Numbered from the stretch's first letter, positions 42,191 to 52,601 are shown. The stretch is 64,000 nt of DNA from Bradyrhizobium elkanii WSM2783 (GCF_000472865.1 NZ_AXAP01000015.1:1-64000), one strand, 5' to 3'. Translations and numbers: made by a program. Notes: a model not told the origin generated them from the sequence alone.

Positions 42191-42254
42191 CTGTCTGAAA
42201 CCTTAGCGGAATTTCTGACGTCCGGAGTCTCTGGCTCCGGCGGGAGGCGGAGCT

Positions 42255-44492
42255 ATGCCGATTTCACCACCGCACAACGGCGAAAGCCAGAGTGCATTTA
42301 TGTCGCGCTGCGTCCCCGAGATGATCGGCGAGGGCGCCGACAAGCGACCGCAGGAGCAGGCCAACATTTGGCGCGAGAACAAGACGGCCAAGCAGATCGA
42401 CCCCGAGGACTACGACGATCGGAGTGAGTTCATGTCCGATTGTCTCGAGGAAATTGGCGATCAAGACCAATGCCAGCTGATGTGGGATGAACGCGCGGCG
42501 AAAGGCGTCGTGCACAAGACCCACGCCGAGACCGTCAACGGCATGGACTTCGTGCTGTCGGACGAAACGCCGGATCGCATGGACGACATCATTATGTCGG
42601 ACGGCTGGGATCTCGAACATTTCAAGAAAAATCCGATCGCGCTGTTCAACCACAAGAGCGATTTCCCGATCGGCAAATGGAAGAACCTGCGCGTCGAGGG
42701 CAGGGCGCTTCGCGGTCACCTCGAGCTGGCGCCGGCAGGCACTTCGCCCAGGATCGACGAGATCAGGCGCCTGGTCGAGGCCGGCATTTTGCGCGCGGTC
42801 AGCGTCGGCTTCCGGCCGATACAGCGCCGGTCGCGCAACGAAAAGGACGAACACGGATTCGGCGGCAGCATCTTCACCAAGAGTGAACTGGTGGAGACCT
42901 CGCTGGTCGCCGTGCCGGCCAACCCCAACGCATTGGCGGTGGCCAAGTCACTGAAGATTTCTCCCGCAACCATCGATCTCGTCTTCGCCGGGCAAGGCAA
43001 AGGGGACGGCATCAAGCGGCGCGGGCTCAACGGCGGGCAAGCCAATCGATCATACGGGAGTGATGGAAAGGGCACGACGATGTCGCTTGCTCAACAGTTT
43101 TCTCAACGCATTACCGCTGCGGAGAGTCGCCTGGTCGATCTCCGCGACAAGCTGACCGAACATTTCGCCAACGTCGACGATGAAAACGTCAGTGACGAGC
43201 AGCTCGAGACCGCCAGGGATCTCAACGCCAGGATCACCCAGGAAGAGCGTAGCCTCGAACAGCTGCGGATGTCCGAGCGGAATCTGGCCCTGGCCAGCAA
43301 TGATGGTGGCCGCACCGTCATCCACAACAACGTGACGCGCAGCAACGACGACGATCGGTCGCAGCAGCGGCCGTTCAGCATGCCGAAAAAGAAACTGGAT
43401 CCGCTCGACCTGTTGGTTCGCGCGGGGACCGTGCAGTTGTTCTCGCACCTGCGCCATGAGCCGCTCGACCAAGTTCGTCGCGCGATCTATGGCGAAGACG
43501 AGATGACCAGGGCGGTGATTGACTGGGCGACCAGGGCCGCCACCGCGCCGGCCAAGACCACGGTCACCGGCTGGGCGGCGGAGCTGGTCGGCCAGATCAA
43601 CGCCGACTTCATGGAGCTGCTGCAGGCCAAGGCGATTTATCCGCGGCTTGCAGGGATGGGGCTCGGCCTGACGTTTGGTCGTAATGGCCGGATCATCATT
43701 CCGACCCGGAGCCGGACGCCGACCGTTGCCGGCTCGTTCGTCGGTGAAGGCATGCCGATCCCGGTGCGTCAGGCCGCGTTCACGGCGGCGACCCTGACGC
43801 CGAAGAAGATGGCGGTGATCACCACCTGGACCCGGGAAATCGACGAGCACTCAGTGCCCGCGATCGAGGGGCTGTTGCGCAACGCCATCCAGGAAGACAC
43901 CGCGGTGTCGCTCGACAGCGTGCTGCTCGATACCAACCCGGCGACCACGATCCGGCCGGCGGGCATCCTCAACGGTGTGGCGGCTCTGCCGGCGACCGCT
44001 GGCGGCGGCTTCGCTGCGCTGGTTGGCGACATCAAGCAGGTCTCTGGCGCGTTGCTCACGGCCACGATGGGCAATGTGCGGAAGCCGGCCTGGCTGATGA
44101 ACCCGCAGCAGGTGATGAGCGCTGGTCTCACCGCGGCGCCGGGCGTGGGTGCTTTCCCGTTCCAGGCCCAGATCGCGGCCGGCAACCTGCAGGGGTGGCC
44201 GATCATCGATTCCGGCACGGTGCCGCTCGGCACGGTGATCGCGGTCGATGCGGCGGACTTCTGCACGGTCGGCGGGGAAGGGCCGCGGTTCGAGATCTCG
44301 GACCAGGCCACGCTGCACCTGGAGGACACCACGCCGGCCGATATCGGCACGGCTGGTACGCCTCCGGTGGTCGCAGCTCCGGTCAAGTCGATGTGGCAGA
44401 CGGACTCGCTCGCACTTCGTCTAATCCTGCCGATCAACTGGACGCTGCGCCGGAGTGGTGTTGTGGCCTGGGTGCAGGGCGTGACCTGGTAG
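42255..44492 (+). CDS. Fused HK97-type prohead protease and major capsid protein
   Basis: 745 residues. Residues 1-75 hold two copies of an FMSxC...W motif. Residues about 80-235 are the prohead protease, with H133 (FNHKSDFPIGKW), S183 (AVSVGFRP) and E214 region (ELVETSLVAVPANPNAL). From about 276 a scaffold-like coiled coil (DKLTEHFANVDDENVSDEQL ... ERSLEQLR) leads into the HK97-fold capsid (TPTVAGSFVGEGMPIPV, LTPKKMAVIT, SLALRLILPINW). An internal ATG at 43080 with AAAGGG nearby could start the capsid chain separately. Confidence 0.88.
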   Translation: MPISPPHNGESQSAFMSRCVPEMIGEGADKRPQEQANIWRENKTAKQIDPEDYDDRSEFMSDCLEEIGDQDQCQLMWDERAAKGVVHKTHAETVNGMDFVLSDETPDRMDDIIMSDGWDLEHFKKNPIALFNHKSDFPIGKWKNLRVEGRALRGHLELAPAGTSPRIDEIRRLVEAGILRAVSVGFRPIQRRSRNEKDEHGFGGSIFTKSELVETSLVAVPANPNALAVAKSLKISPATIDLVFAGQGKGDGIKRRGLNGGQANRSYGSDGKGTTMSLAQQFSQRITAAESRLVDLRDKLTEHFANVDDENVSDEQLETARDLNARITQEERSLEQLRMSERNLALASNDGGRTVIHNNVTRSNDDDRSQQRPFSMPKKKLDPLDLLVRAGTVQLFSHLRHEPLDQVRRAIYGEDEMTRAVIDWATRAATAPAKTTVTGWAAELVGQINADFMELLQAKAIYPRLAGMGLGLTFGRNGRIIIPTRSRTPTVAGSFVGEGMPIPVRQAAFTAATLTPKKMAVITTWTREIDEHSVPAIEGLLRNAIQEDTAVSLDSVLLDTNPATTIRPAGILNGVAALPATAGGGFAALVGDIKQVSGALLTATMGNVRKPAWLMNPQQVMSAGLTAAPGVGAFPFQAQIAAGNLQGWPIIDSGTVPLGTVIAVDAADFCTVGGEGPRFEISDQATLHLEDTTPADIGTAGTPPVVAAPVKSMWQTDSLALRLILPINWTLRRSGVVAWVQGVTW

Positions 44493-44500
44493 ACGACACA

Positions 44501-44523
44501 AGGGGCCGCAACGTGCGGCCCCT
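44501..44523 (+). terminator. Strong hairpin terminator after the capsid gene
   Basis: AGGGGCCGCA / TGCGGCCCCT, a 10-bp perfect stem with a 3-nt loop, followed by TTTGTTTT. Nine bases after the capsid stop; it probably trims expression of downstream genes relative to capsid. Confidence 0.85.
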
Positions 44524-44544
44524 TTTGTTTTGAGGGGTGTGAAC

Positions 44545-45045
44545 ATGGATCGCATTGAAGAAGCGGCGCGGCAGCAATTGGCCGACGACCGAGAGCTGCG
44601 GCGCCTGATGCTGGAAGCTGCCCTTGCTGCATCGGACGTTCAACCGACTCCGACGCAGCTCGAAAACGACATGGCTGTCGTGATCCGTATCCCTTTGGAA
44701 AAAACTTATGACGGCAGCCCGATCGACCCCAGCTCTCCGGATCCGACCGAGCCGAGTCCGCCTGAGCTTCCACCGCCGACGTTGGCAAGCTTCACCCCAA
44801 CCACAGCCGTGGCGCCGGCAACACTGACGCTGACGGCAACCGGCGCCAATTTCGGGCCGGACTGCAAGATCGTCTTCAACGGTAGTGAGTGTGCGACGAC
44901 GGTCGTGTCCTCGAGCGAAGCGACGTGCTCGGTCACTGGCGATGTTGCCGCCACTTACGATGTGCTGGTGCGTGGCTTGAAGGGCGACAGCACCACTCAG
45001 CAATTCACGTTTACGGCCGTGCAACCGGAGGAGACCAAACGATGA
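44545..45045 (+). CDS. IPT/TIG-like Ig-fold virion protein
   Basis: 166 residues. An N-terminal helix, a Pro/Asp/Ser linker, then an IPT/TIG domain (LASFTPTTAVAPATLTLTAT ... GDVAATYDVLVRGL). Possibly a capsid decoration protein given its place after the capsid gene. GAGGGG precedes the ATG. Confidence 0.7.
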   Translation: MDRIEEAARQQLADDRELRRLMLEAALAASDVQPTPTQLENDMAVVIRIPLEKTYDGSPIDPSSPDPTEPSPPELPPPTLASFTPTTAVAPATLTLTATGANFGPDCKIVFNGSECATTVVSSSEATCSVTGDVAATYDVLVRGLKGDSTTQQFTFTAVQPEETKR

Positions 45046-45347
45046 CCGATCAAGCCAACGAGCAGAGGGAAGCGGCCAAGAAGAAACTCGCCGAAGCGCG
45101 CGAGGCCCGCGACAAGGAGAGTGAGCGCATGGCCAAAGCCAAGCCGACTCCGACCCAGGAGGAGAATGACCTGGCGCGGCTCGGGGTCTACGTCGGCGAG
45201 CACGAGGACGATGGAAGCGGCCCTGATCCACATCAGCCTGGTGCGGCGCGCAAACCCGTGGACCATCAGAAGCGTCAGGTGGAGGCGGACAGATCGGCGC
45301 AGCGCAGCCCCTACAGCACCAGGGCCTCGTCGCCAAGCCACGAATGA
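45042..45347 (+). CDS. Hypothetical charged protein
   Basis: 101 residues; an N-terminal coiled coil (QREAAKKKLAEAREARDKES) then disordered. PTPTQEENDLARLGVYVGE echoes PTPTQLENDMAVVIRIPLE of the preceding protein, so the two share a short motif. ATGA overlaps on both sides. Confidence 0.55.
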   Translation: MTDQANEQREAAKKKLAEAREARDKESERMAKAKPTPTQEENDLARLGVYVGEHEDDGSGPDPHQPGAARKPVDHQKRQVEADRSAQRSPYSTRASSPSHE

Positions 45348-46759
45348 CGGTGCGTGGTTGGCTGTCACGGGCAGCTGGTCGCCTGATTGGCAAGGCCGAG
45401 GGCGAGTATCGCCGCGGACCCTGGTATTTGCCGGTGACCGGCGGGTGGTTGCCTGCCGGCGTCGGCGACAGCATCAACTGGTGGCAGAACGGCTACAATG
45501 TCGTCGGCCCGTCGACCCAGTCGGCGATGGTGGAGGCCTGCGTCTCGGCCTATTCGCAAACGGTGGCGATGTGCCCCGGCGATCACTGGCGGCTGAATAG
45601 CAAGGGCGGACGGGAGCGGGTGAAGAATTCGGCGCTCGCCCGCCTCTTGCGCCATCCCAACGAATACCAGTCGATTTCCGACTTCCTGCTGAACGCGACC
45701 CGCTCGCTGTATCTCGACGGCAATACCTATGCGCTCGGATTGCGCAACGACCGTTACGAGATCGACGAGCTGCATCTGATGAATTCGACGCTGTCGCACC
45801 CGCGATTGGCGGACAATGGCGAGATCTTTTATCAGCTCTACGGCAACGACGTGATCAACCAGAAGCTCGGCGAGACCGCGCTGCTGGTGCCGGCGCGCGA
45901 CGTGCTGCACATCCGGCTGCACACCGTCCACCATCGGTTTCCGGTGCCGTTGGTCGGCGAGTCGCCGGTCGTTGCCGCCTATGATGACATCGGTGTCGGC
46001 GCCGCCATCGCCAAACAACAGATGGCGTTTTACCTGAACGAAGCGCGGCCCAGCGCGGTGCTGTCGACCGATCTGAAGCTCGACAAGGACCAGGTGCAGG
46101 CGCTGCGCGACCGCTGGAACGACCAGGCGCGTCAGCTGCATCAGGGCGGCACGCCAATCCTGACCGCAGGTCTGAAGGTGCAGCCGTGGTCGGTCGGCGG
46201 CAAGGACGCTGCGACCGCCGAGATCCTCAAGCTGTCGAATGAGCACATCGCGCTGGCGTTCCGGATCCCGCTGCAGATCCTCGGCATCGGCGGCACCACC
46301 TATTCATCGACCGAGCTTTTGATGCAGAGCTGGATCGCCTCCGGTCTCGGCTTTGCGCTCAACCACATTGAAGAGGCCTTCGGCGTGCTGTTCGCGCTGA
46401 AGGGCCAGCCGGACGAATACATCGAATTCGATACCGCGGCGCTGCTTCGGTCGGCGCTGAAGGATCGGATCGAGGCGCTCGCGCGCGGCGTACAAGGCGG
46501 CATCTATGCACCCAACGAGGCCCGTCAGAGCGAGGGCCTCGATGCCGTTCCGTTCGGCGATGAACCCCGCGTCCAGCAGCAAGTCGTGCCGCTGTCGGCG
46601 GCGGCTGCGATCCCCGCGGCGCCGTCGCCGAACGCGCCGCCATCGGCTGAACCGGTGCCGCCGCCGCCTCCCGAGAAGGGCAATCGCGATGCAATCCAAC
46701 GGGAAGTCCGAAACCTATTTAGAGTCGCCGACCGCGCCGGCCGCCGAATGTCTTCTTGA
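45344..46759 (+). CDS. Portal protein (HK97 family)
   Basis: 471 residues. Portal features: [49 protein letters not shown] and [19 protein letters not shown]. Forms the dodecameric portal vertex. Its position after the capsid gene is unusual. The C-terminus is Pro-rich. Confidence 0.9.
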   Translation: MTVRGWLSRAAGRLIGKAEGEYRRGPWYLPVTGGWLPAGVGDSINWWQNGYNVVGPSTQSAMVEACVSAYSQTVAMCPGDHWRLNSKGGRERVKNSALARLLRHPNEYQSISDFLLNATRSLYLDGNTYALGLRNDRYEIDELHLMNSTLSHPRLADNGEIFYQLYGNDVINQKLGETALLVPARDVLHIRLHTVHHRFPVPLVGESPVVAAYDDIGVGAAIAKQQMAFYLNEARPSAVLSTDLKLDKDQVQALRDRWNDQARQLHQGGTPILTAGLKVQPWSVGGKDAATAEILKLSNEHIALAFRIPLQILGIGGTTYSSTELLMQSWIASGLGFALNHIEEAFGVLFALKGQPDEYIEFDTAALLRSALKDRIEALARGVQGGIYAPNEARQSEGLDAVPFGDEPRVQQQVVPLSAAAAIPAAPSPNAPPSAEPVPPPPPEKGNRDAIQREVRNLFRVADRAGRRMSS

Positions 46760-48266
46760 TGCATGGCGCGAGGCGCTCGGCGATGCGCTTGATATCGAGC
46801 GGCGGCAATGGCAGCGCGAGCGCGCGCTGATCGAAGCCCAGGCACAGACCGCGATCTCGAAAGCTGAGACTGTCATTGCGGAGCTGCGCGCCGAGTTCAC
46901 CGCCTTCCGCACCGAGATGGCCGAACTGGTCAGGACACGGCTGGCCGAGCTGAAGGACGGCGCCCCTGGCGAGCGCGGGCCGATCGGTCCTGTCGGTGAG
47001 AAAGGCGATCCCGGGCCCGCGGGAATTCCCGGAGAGCAGGGTTTGCCTGGACCGGCAGGCCCGCCAGGCGCCAGTGGAGAGTCCGGTGAGCCGGGTTTGC
47101 CGGGGCCGGTCGGTGAGCCCGGGCCGGAGGGAAAGCCGGGCCCGGCAGGGCCGCGCGGCGAGCCGGGGGCGGCTGGACCACAGGGCGAGCCAGGAGCGCC
47201 AGGCGAAGCCGGCGAGCGCGGCGAGCGCGGCGAGCAGGGCCCGCAAGGTGAACGCGGAGAACGGGGCGAACGGGGCGAACAAGGAGAGCGAGGCGAACAT
47301 GGCGAAAAAGGCGAACAAGGCGAAAGCGGCGCGCAAGGGCCACAAGGCGAGCCGGGCGAGCAAGGCGCTCGCGGCGCTCAAGGTGTCCCCGGTGAAAAGG
47401 GCGAGCGCGGTGAAAAGGGCGAACCCGGTACGGCGGGCCAGCCGGGGCCGATAGGTCCGCGCGGCGAGCCGGGCGAGCAAGGCGCTCGCGGCGCTCAAGG
47501 TGTCCCCGGTGAAAAGGGCGAGCGCGGCGAAAAGGGCGAACCCGGTACGGCGGGCCAGCCGGGGCCGATAGGTCCGCGCGGCGAGCCGGGCCCCCAAGGC
47601 GCGCGCGGCGAAAAGGGTGAACCTGGTGCGGCGGGCGCGCCGGGGCCGATAGGTCCGCGCGGCGAACCCGGTCCCCAAGGCGAGCGCGGTGACGACGGGC
47701 GCGACGGCGCCCCAGGCGAGCGCGGCGAGAAGGGGGACAGGGGCGAGACCGGTGCATTGCCGATGGTCCGCGCCTGGACCGACGACGACGTCTCCTATGC
47801 GGGCGACGTCGTTTTCTGCGATGGCGCCACCTGGCAAGCCAAGAAAGACACCGCGCAGAAGCCGCCGCACAAGGATTGGATCTGCCTGGCCGCCGCCGGC
47901 CAGGATGGCCGCGATGCCGTGATGCCGACCATCGTCGGCACTTACCGCGATGGCGGGATCTATTGCGCGTTTAACATCGTCGCGTTGAACGGCTCCAGCT
48001 TCATCGCCCGCAAAGACAATCCCGGACCATGCCCCGGCGACGGTTGGCAGCTGATCGCCTCCGCCGGCAAGCCTGGCAAGCCGGGACCGAAGGGCGAGCA
48101 GGGCGCACCAGGGCAGCGCGGCGAGCGCGGCCTGCCTGGTCTGACGGTGGTGGGCTGGAAGGTCGACCCCGAGGACTATTCGGTCACGCTGGTCACGTCG
48201 GACGGCGAGATCGAGCCGCTGCGGTTGCGCCGCCTGTTCGAGCAATTCCACATCGAGACACGCTAA
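46689..48266 (+). CDS. Phage collagen-like protein
   Basis: 525 residues. Residues 20-95 form a helical coiled-coil stalk, then about 285 residues of Gly-x-y repeats, a globular segment ([20 protein letters not shown] with a carbohydrate-binding-module-like look), a second short Gly-x-y run and a C-terminal end. Trimeric collagen-like fibres are common in phage virions. A 117-bp tandem duplication is included. The ATG at 46689 follows GAGAAGGG and overlaps the portal end by 71 bp. Confidence 0.82.
   Translation: MQSNGKSETYLESPTAPAAECLLDAWREALGDALDIERRQWQRERALIEAQAQTAISKAETVIAELRAEFTAFRTEMAELVRTRLAELKDGAPGERGPIGPVGEKGDPGPAGIPGEQGLPGPAGPPGASGESGEPGLPGPVGEPGPEGKPGPAGPRGEPGAAGPQGEPGAPGEAGERGERGEQGPQGERGERGERGEQGERGEHGEKGEQGESGAQGPQGEPGEQGARGAQGVPGEKGERGEKGEPGTAGQPGPIGPRGEPGEQGARGAQGVPGEKGERGEKGEPGTAGQPGPIGPRGEPGPQGARGEKGEPGAAGAPGPIGPRGEPGPQGERGDDGRDGAPGERGEKGDRGETGALPMVRAWTDDDVSYAGDVVFCDGATWQAKKDTAQKPPHKDWICLAAAGQDGRDAVMPTIVGTYRDGGIYCAFNIVALNGSSFIARKDNPGPCPGDGWQLIASAGKPGKPGPKGEQGAPGQRGERGLPGLTVVGWKVDPEDYSVTLVTSDGEIEPLRLRRLFEQFHIETR
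47346..47579 (+). repeat. 117-bp tandem duplication in the collagen-like gene
   Basis: 47346-47462 and 47463-47579 are nearly identical (39 residues each, beginning [20 protein letters not shown]); one base difference noticed. A degenerate third copy starts at 47580. Confidence 0.8.
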
Positions 48267-48916
48267 TGGCTGACATCACGATCAAGGTGCTGGCGCCGGC
48301 CGACAGCTATGATCTGGTGACGCTCGACGAGATGAAGATCATGCTCGGAATCTCGCCCTCGGCGACGACCGACGATCCCCAACTCGAGACGTGGATCACG
48401 CAGTATTCCGACGTGATCGCGACGATGTGCAATCGGGTGTTTGCCAAGGAGAAGGTCGAGGAGACCTGGCGCGGCGATCTGCCGCCTTACGACACGCAAA
48501 ATGGTCGGATCTTTCTCACCCATTATCCGGTCGCCGATGCCGACGTCGAATTGGTGAGCGCGAATGGCACCGTGATCGATCCGGTGAGCTATGAGATCGA
48601 GAACCGCACTGGCAAATTGCAACTCTTCAGCTCCTGGTCGGAGCCACTCCGCATCACCTATTCCGGCGGCTACGATTTGCCCGAGGAGACGCCGCCGGCC
48701 TTGAAGCAGGCCTTGGCGATCATGGTCGGCGCGGCGCGCATGCAAGCCGCGCAACAGCTCACCAGCGGCATCCGCTCGATCTCGCACCGGGAAAGCCGCG
48801 TGCAATTCTTCGATGTCAACGCCGCGATGGCGAAGATGGGCGGCAGCGGCCCGATCGGCATGGCCGGCGATACCGTCAACGCGCTGCTCTACAAGTACAT
48901 GCGGATCTATGTTTAG
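48266..48916 (+). CDS. Head-tail connector (gp6-like)
   Basis: 216 residues. LVTLDEMKIMLGISPSATTD and the helical QLETWITQYSDVIATMCNR match gp6-like connector adaptors that sit under the portal. It overlaps the collagen-like gene stop. Confidence 0.75.
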   Translation: MADITIKVLAPADSYDLVTLDEMKIMLGISPSATTDDPQLETWITQYSDVIATMCNRVFAKEKVEETWRGDLPPYDTQNGRIFLTHYPVADADVELVSANGTVIDPVSYEIENRTGKLQLFSSWSEPLRITYSGGYDLPEETPPALKQALAIMVGAARMQAAQQLTSGIRSISHRESRVQFFDVNAAMAKMGGSGPIGMAGDTVNALLYKYMRIYV

Positions 48917-49301
48917 CGTCGTACTCGACGACGTCATCAATCTGGTGACCAAGTTCGACACGCTCGCCAAACAGGTCAGCAATCTGCATCAGGCCGTGCC
49001 GCAAGAGCTGACCACCTGGCAGCGCGAAGACATGCGCCGCAAATATCCGAACATGACGGTCGCCGCGCCCGGCAACCAGACCGCGGCGATCACCCTGATC
49101 TGGCCGCGCGCGCGGTTCGAGCGACCACAGCAGTCCGGCAAGCAGCCGAACACTGCGCGTGGGCCGAAAACCTATCGGCCCAAGGGCGCCGGTCCTGGCC
49201 GGCAGCCGGCTTCGAACCGGCCGATCCTGCGCGAGGTGCTGAAGGATCAGCTTGACCAGCGCATGCTCACCTTGACGCAAGAGGCAATGCAATGGCCGTG
49301 A
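48909..49301 (+). CDS. Head-tail joining / tail completion-like protein
   Basis: 130 residues: N-terminal helix, then RREDMRRKYPN-like segment, a basic Pro-rich stretch, and a final helix LDQRMLTLTQEAMQWP. Size and place fit HK97 gp10-type joining proteins. Overlaps both neighbours. Confidence 0.55.
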   Translation: MFSVVLDDVINLVTKFDTLAKQVSNLHQAVPQELTTWQREDMRRKYPNMTVAAPGNQTAAITLIWPRARFERPQQSGKQPNTARGPKTYRPKGAGPGRQPASNRPILREVLKDQLDQRMLTLTQEAMQWP

Positions 49302-49651
49302 ACCTCGACGTGCTGCTGCAGGCGTCGATCTTCGACGTCTGGGCGGTGCCGGTGACGTTCGTGCCGTTCGCCTCGCAGCCGATGGCCGGCAGCTATCAAG
49401 GGCGCGGCATCCTCAACACCTACAGCGCCGATGTGATGGGGATGGACCATCACATCTATTCCGATCAGCGCACCATTCTCGACATCCGCGAGAGCGAGTT
49501 CAGCGTGCTGCCGCAGCAGAACGATCACGTCATCATTCCGGCGGACTGCAATGGCGTGCCGAAAGGCGAGTACCAGGTCACCGACACCACCAGCGACGGC
49601 GGTGGCCAGACCGTGCTCGAATTGAAGAAGATCGACACCAGGACCGGCTGA
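49292..49651 (+). CDS. Head-tail adaptor
   Basis: 119 residues, beta-rich with YQVTDTTSDGGGQTVLELKK near the end, typical of head-tail stopper proteins. Overlaps the previous gene by ten bases and abuts the next. Confidence 0.6.
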   Translation: MAVNLDVLLQASIFDVWAVPVTFVPFASQPMAGSYQGRGILNTYSADVMGMDHHIYSDQRTILDIRESEFSVLPQQNDHVIIPADCNGVPKGEYQVTDTTSDGGGQTVLELKKIDTRTG

Positions 49652-50316
49652 TGGGCATCACCGACACCCAGAGCTATTCCCTGGTGATCCGCGACATTTT
49701 CTACGACGTGCTGGCTGCCGATCTGTTCTTCGCCAACTACCACAAGCGCAAGAACAAGATGCTGCAGGTGCAGAGCGAGCTGATCCCTTATCTCGGCGTC
49801 TACATCATCGACGAGACCATGTTGCCCGACGGTGATCCCAACGCCGGCTGCATTCGGTTCTCACATACATTGCGGATCGGCTTCTCGGTGATCATCGCCC
49901 ACAACGATCCGGTGGTCGCGGAGCAGACCATCGACGCCGCGTTCTGGCACATCATGCAGCGACTGTGGCGTGACCAGTACATCATGAACGTGCTGGACAC
50001 CTACAATCCACATACCGGCATTTCGAACCCGGACAACACGCGGATCGAGAGTATCACCCGCGGCACCCGCCGCCATGTGTTCGGCACCGCGCAGTTCAAC
50101 AACGAAACCCCGGTCGCCGAGCTGCAGTACGACGTCTCGTGTTTCTATCGCACCGACTGGTGGCCGGAGATCACCGACACGCTCGACGAGATCGACGTCA
50201 GCACCGGGATCAAGATCGGCGATACCCCCGAAGAGATGGCGCAGCGTCAACAGCTGCATGCCAAGTACGTCTTCGCCCCTGCACCTGAAAAGGAAACGGA
50301 GAAAGCAGATGACTGA
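49651..50316 (+). CDS. Probable tail terminator
   Basis: 221 residues. RIGFSVIIAHNDPVVAEQTI and the alternating beta/helix layout, plus its place before the sheath gene, suit a tail terminator or completion protein. Family not certain. Confidence 0.55.
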   Translation: MGITDTQSYSLVIRDIFYDVLAADLFFANYHKRKNKMLQVQSELIPYLGVYIIDETMLPDGDPNAGCIRFSHTLRIGFSVIIAHNDPVVAEQTIDAAFWHIMQRLWRDQYIMNVLDTYNPHTGISNPDNTRIESITRGTRRHVFGTAQFNNETPVAELQYDVSCFYRTDWWPEITDTLDEIDVSTGIKIGDTPEEMAQRQQLHAKYVFAPAPEKETEKADD

Positions 50317-50611
50317 GAAAAACATTTCGCTGCGCAAGCAGCGTCAGAATGAGCGCCTCGCCAAGGTGCGGTCGTTCCAACCGAAGGGCGTGCGGGTGCT
50401 GCCGGCCAGTGATGAGCTGCGCAAGGTTTTGAAGCATCCGAACGGCATGGGCTTCCGGCCCGAGGGCTCGAGCGAATGGCCGAACGATCGCTTCACCAAG
50501 CGACGGATCGCCGATGGCTCCGTCACGCTCGAGGGGAGCGGAGCGAAGAGCGAAGAGAAGCCACCGCCACGACGATACAGCCAACGATCCGAACCCAGCA
50601 GCGCCGCCTAA
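50309..50611 (+). CDS. Hypothetical basic protein before the sheath gene
   Basis: 100 residues, basic, partly disordered (RKQRQNERLAKVRSFQPKGV). In Mu-like phages a small protein often precedes the sheath. The terminator stem overlaps its stop codon. Confidence 0.55.
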   Translation: MTEKNISLRKQRQNERLAKVRSFQPKGVRVLPASDELRKVLKHPNGMGFRPEGSSEWPNDRFTKRRIADGSVTLEGSGAKSEEKPPPRRYSQRSEPSSAA

Positions 50612-50625
50612 CCAGCGGCGCTTTT
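50600..50625 (+). terminator. Hairpin terminator before the tail sheath gene
   Basis: AGCGCCGC / GCGGCGCT with a 7-nt loop, then TTTTC; the stop codon of the preceding gene lies in the loop. Confidence 0.75.
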
Positions 50626-50644
50626 CATTTGAGAGGAGGCGTTC

Positions 50645-52219
50645 ATGCCGATCAGCTTTGCCAACATCCCTGCCAACATCAAGGTGCCGCTCTACTGGGT
50701 CGAGGTCGACCCGTCGATGGCCGGCCTGCCCTCGATCAATCTCCGCGCGCTGATGGTCGGCATCATGACCGCCGATGGCGACGCCACGCCCGACGTGCCG
50801 ATTCCGATCGGCAGCCAGGCGCAGGCCGACATGCGGTTCGGCCAGGGCAGCGAACTGTCCCGCATGTTTCAGGCCTACTACGCCAACAACTTCGCCAACG
50901 AGGTCTGGGGCCTGCCGCTGGCAGAGCCGGTCGGCGCGGCGGCAGCATCCGGGACCATCACCGTAGTCACGGCGCCGGCTGAGGCCGGCACCATTCATCT
51001 CTACATCGCCGGCACCCATGTGCCGGTTAATGTCACGCCGACCGACACGATCGATGTTATCGCCGCGGCGATTGCTGCCGCGATCAATGAGGATGACACC
51101 TTGCCGGTCACGGCGGTGGCAGCTCCAGCGCCAGCCGCCACGGTCACCTTGACCGCGATGTGGAAGGGCATTCTCACCAACGACATCACGGTGTCGCTGA
51201 ACTATTACGGCGCCCGCGGTGGCGAGAAGCTGCCGCCCGGTCTTGAGATCACCCTGCCGACCGACGGTCTGTTGACCGGCGGCTCCGGCACGCCCGTGTT
51301 CGACGACGCCATCAACAACATGGGGGAGGAGCCGTTCGAATACGTGGCGATGCCCTACACCGACAGCTCGTCGCTGTTCGATTGGGACCAGGAGTTCGGC
51401 TTCACCGATGACGGCCGTTGGGGTTGGCAGCGCCAGCTGTTCGGCCACGTGTTCTCGGCCAAGCGCGGCACCTACGCCGACCTGCTGTTGTTCGGTCAGC
51501 TGCACAACTCCGGCGTCGAATCGATCATGGCGTTCGAAGTGGCGTCACCGTCGCCATGCTTCGAATGGGCCGCCGCCTATGCCGCCAAGGCCCAGCGCGC
51601 CCTGGTCAATGATCCGGCCCGGCCGCTGCAGGCGCTGTCGTTCAACAAGATCAAGGCCGCCGGCATCCACGAGCGGTTCAATTTCGCCGAGCTGAATTCG
51701 TTGGCCTCGAACGGTCTTGCGATCCAGAAAATCGGCGCCGACAAGCAGCCGATGATCGCCCGAGAGCAAACCACCTATCAGTGGAATCTCTACGGTCAGA
51801 CCGACGATGCCTACGAGCTGGTGACCACTTTGGCGACGCTGGCCAAGCTGCTGCGCAACCAGCGCCACGCCATCACCTCGAAATTCCCGAGGCATAAGCT
51901 TGCCAATGACGGCACGCGGTTTGGACCCGGCCAGGCCATCGTCACGCCTGGCATCATCAAGGGCGAGCTGATCGCGCAATATCAGCAGGATATGTGGAGC
52001 GGCCTGGTCGAAGATCTGCGCAACTTCAAACGGCACCTGCTGGTGGAGCGCGATCCGGACAATCCGAACCGCGTCAACGTGCTGTATCCGCCGGACCTCA
52101 TCAACCAGCTGCGCATCTTCGCCGTGCTGGCGCAGTTCCGCCTGCAGTACGACCGCGGCATCGACAACGTCATCATCGGCCAGAACCAGCCGCCCTACAA
52201 CGCCGCGTCGAACGCATAA
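50645..52219 (+). CDS. Tail sheath protein (Mu gpL-like)
   Basis: 524 residues. Sheath features: PLYWVEVDPSMAGLPSINLR at the start, a middle inserted beta domain, and a conserved C-terminal domain (TPGIIKGELIAQYQQDMWSG ... ERDPDNPNRVNVLYPPDL). Forms the contractile sheath, so this is a myophage. GAGAGGAGG precedes the ATG. Confidence 0.9.
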   Translation: MPISFANIPANIKVPLYWVEVDPSMAGLPSINLRALMVGIMTADGDATPDVPIPIGSQAQADMRFGQGSELSRMFQAYYANNFANEVWGLPLAEPVGAAAASGTITVVTAPAEAGTIHLYIAGTHVPVNVTPTDTIDVIAAAIAAAINEDDTLPVTAVAAPAPAATVTLTAMWKGILTNDITVSLNYYGARGGEKLPPGLEITLPTDGLLTGGSGTPVFDDAINNMGEEPFEYVAMPYTDSSSLFDWDQEFGFTDDGRWGWQRQLFGHVFSAKRGTYADLLLFGQLHNSGVESIMAFEVASPSPCFEWAAAYAAKAQRALVNDPARPLQALSFNKIKAAGIHERFNFAELNSLASNGLAIQKIGADKQPMIAREQTTYQWNLYGQTDDAYELVTTLATLAKLLRNQRHAITSKFPRHKLANDGTRFGPGQAIVTPGIIKGELIAQYQQDMWSGLVEDLRNFKRHLLVERDPDNPNRVNVLYPPDLINQLRIFAVLAQFRLQYDRGIDNVIIGQNQPPYNAASNA

Positions 52220-52235
52220 CCATTAGGAGGGAAAC

Positions 52236-52601
52236 ATGGCACAGAGAATTGCGGGCATCGCCTTCCTGACGGTGGACGGCGTGCAAATGGCAGTGCGCGG
52301 CAACTTCACGGTCAGTCCGTCACCGGTCGAACGCACGATGATCGCGGGACAGGACGGCGTGCACGGCTATCAGGAATTGCCGCGCGTGCCCTACATCGAA
52401 GCCGATCTCTCGACCATGCCAGGCTTCTATCTGGAAGACCTGATGGACGAGACCGACGTCACCGTGGTGGCGCAGCTCGCCAACCACATGCAGTACACGC
52501 TGATCGCGGCCACCTGCAAGGGCGGGTTCGAGAACAACACCCGCGACGGCCAGGTGCGGGTGCGCTGGGAAGGCGTCACCTGTGAGGAGGTCAGCATATG
52601 A
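52236..52601 (+). CDS. Tail tube protein (Mu gpM-like)
   Basis: 121 residues, beta-rich (AGIAFLTVDGVQMAVRGNFT, GYQELPRVPYIEADLST), the size and position of Mu-type tube proteins. Polymerises into the inner tail tube. TAGGAGGG precedes the ATG. Confidence 0.88.
   Translation: MAQRIAGIAFLTVDGVQMAVRGNFTVSPSPVERTMIAGQDGVHGYQELPRVPYIEADLSTMPGFYLEDLMDETDVTVVAQLANHMQYTLIAATCKGGFENNTRDGQVRVRWEGVTCEEVSI

Noticed and set aside
46719..48251. A 510-residue minus-strand frame across the collagen-like gene
   Set aside because: It is the reverse of Gly-x-y repeats and has only repeated low-complexity sequence.
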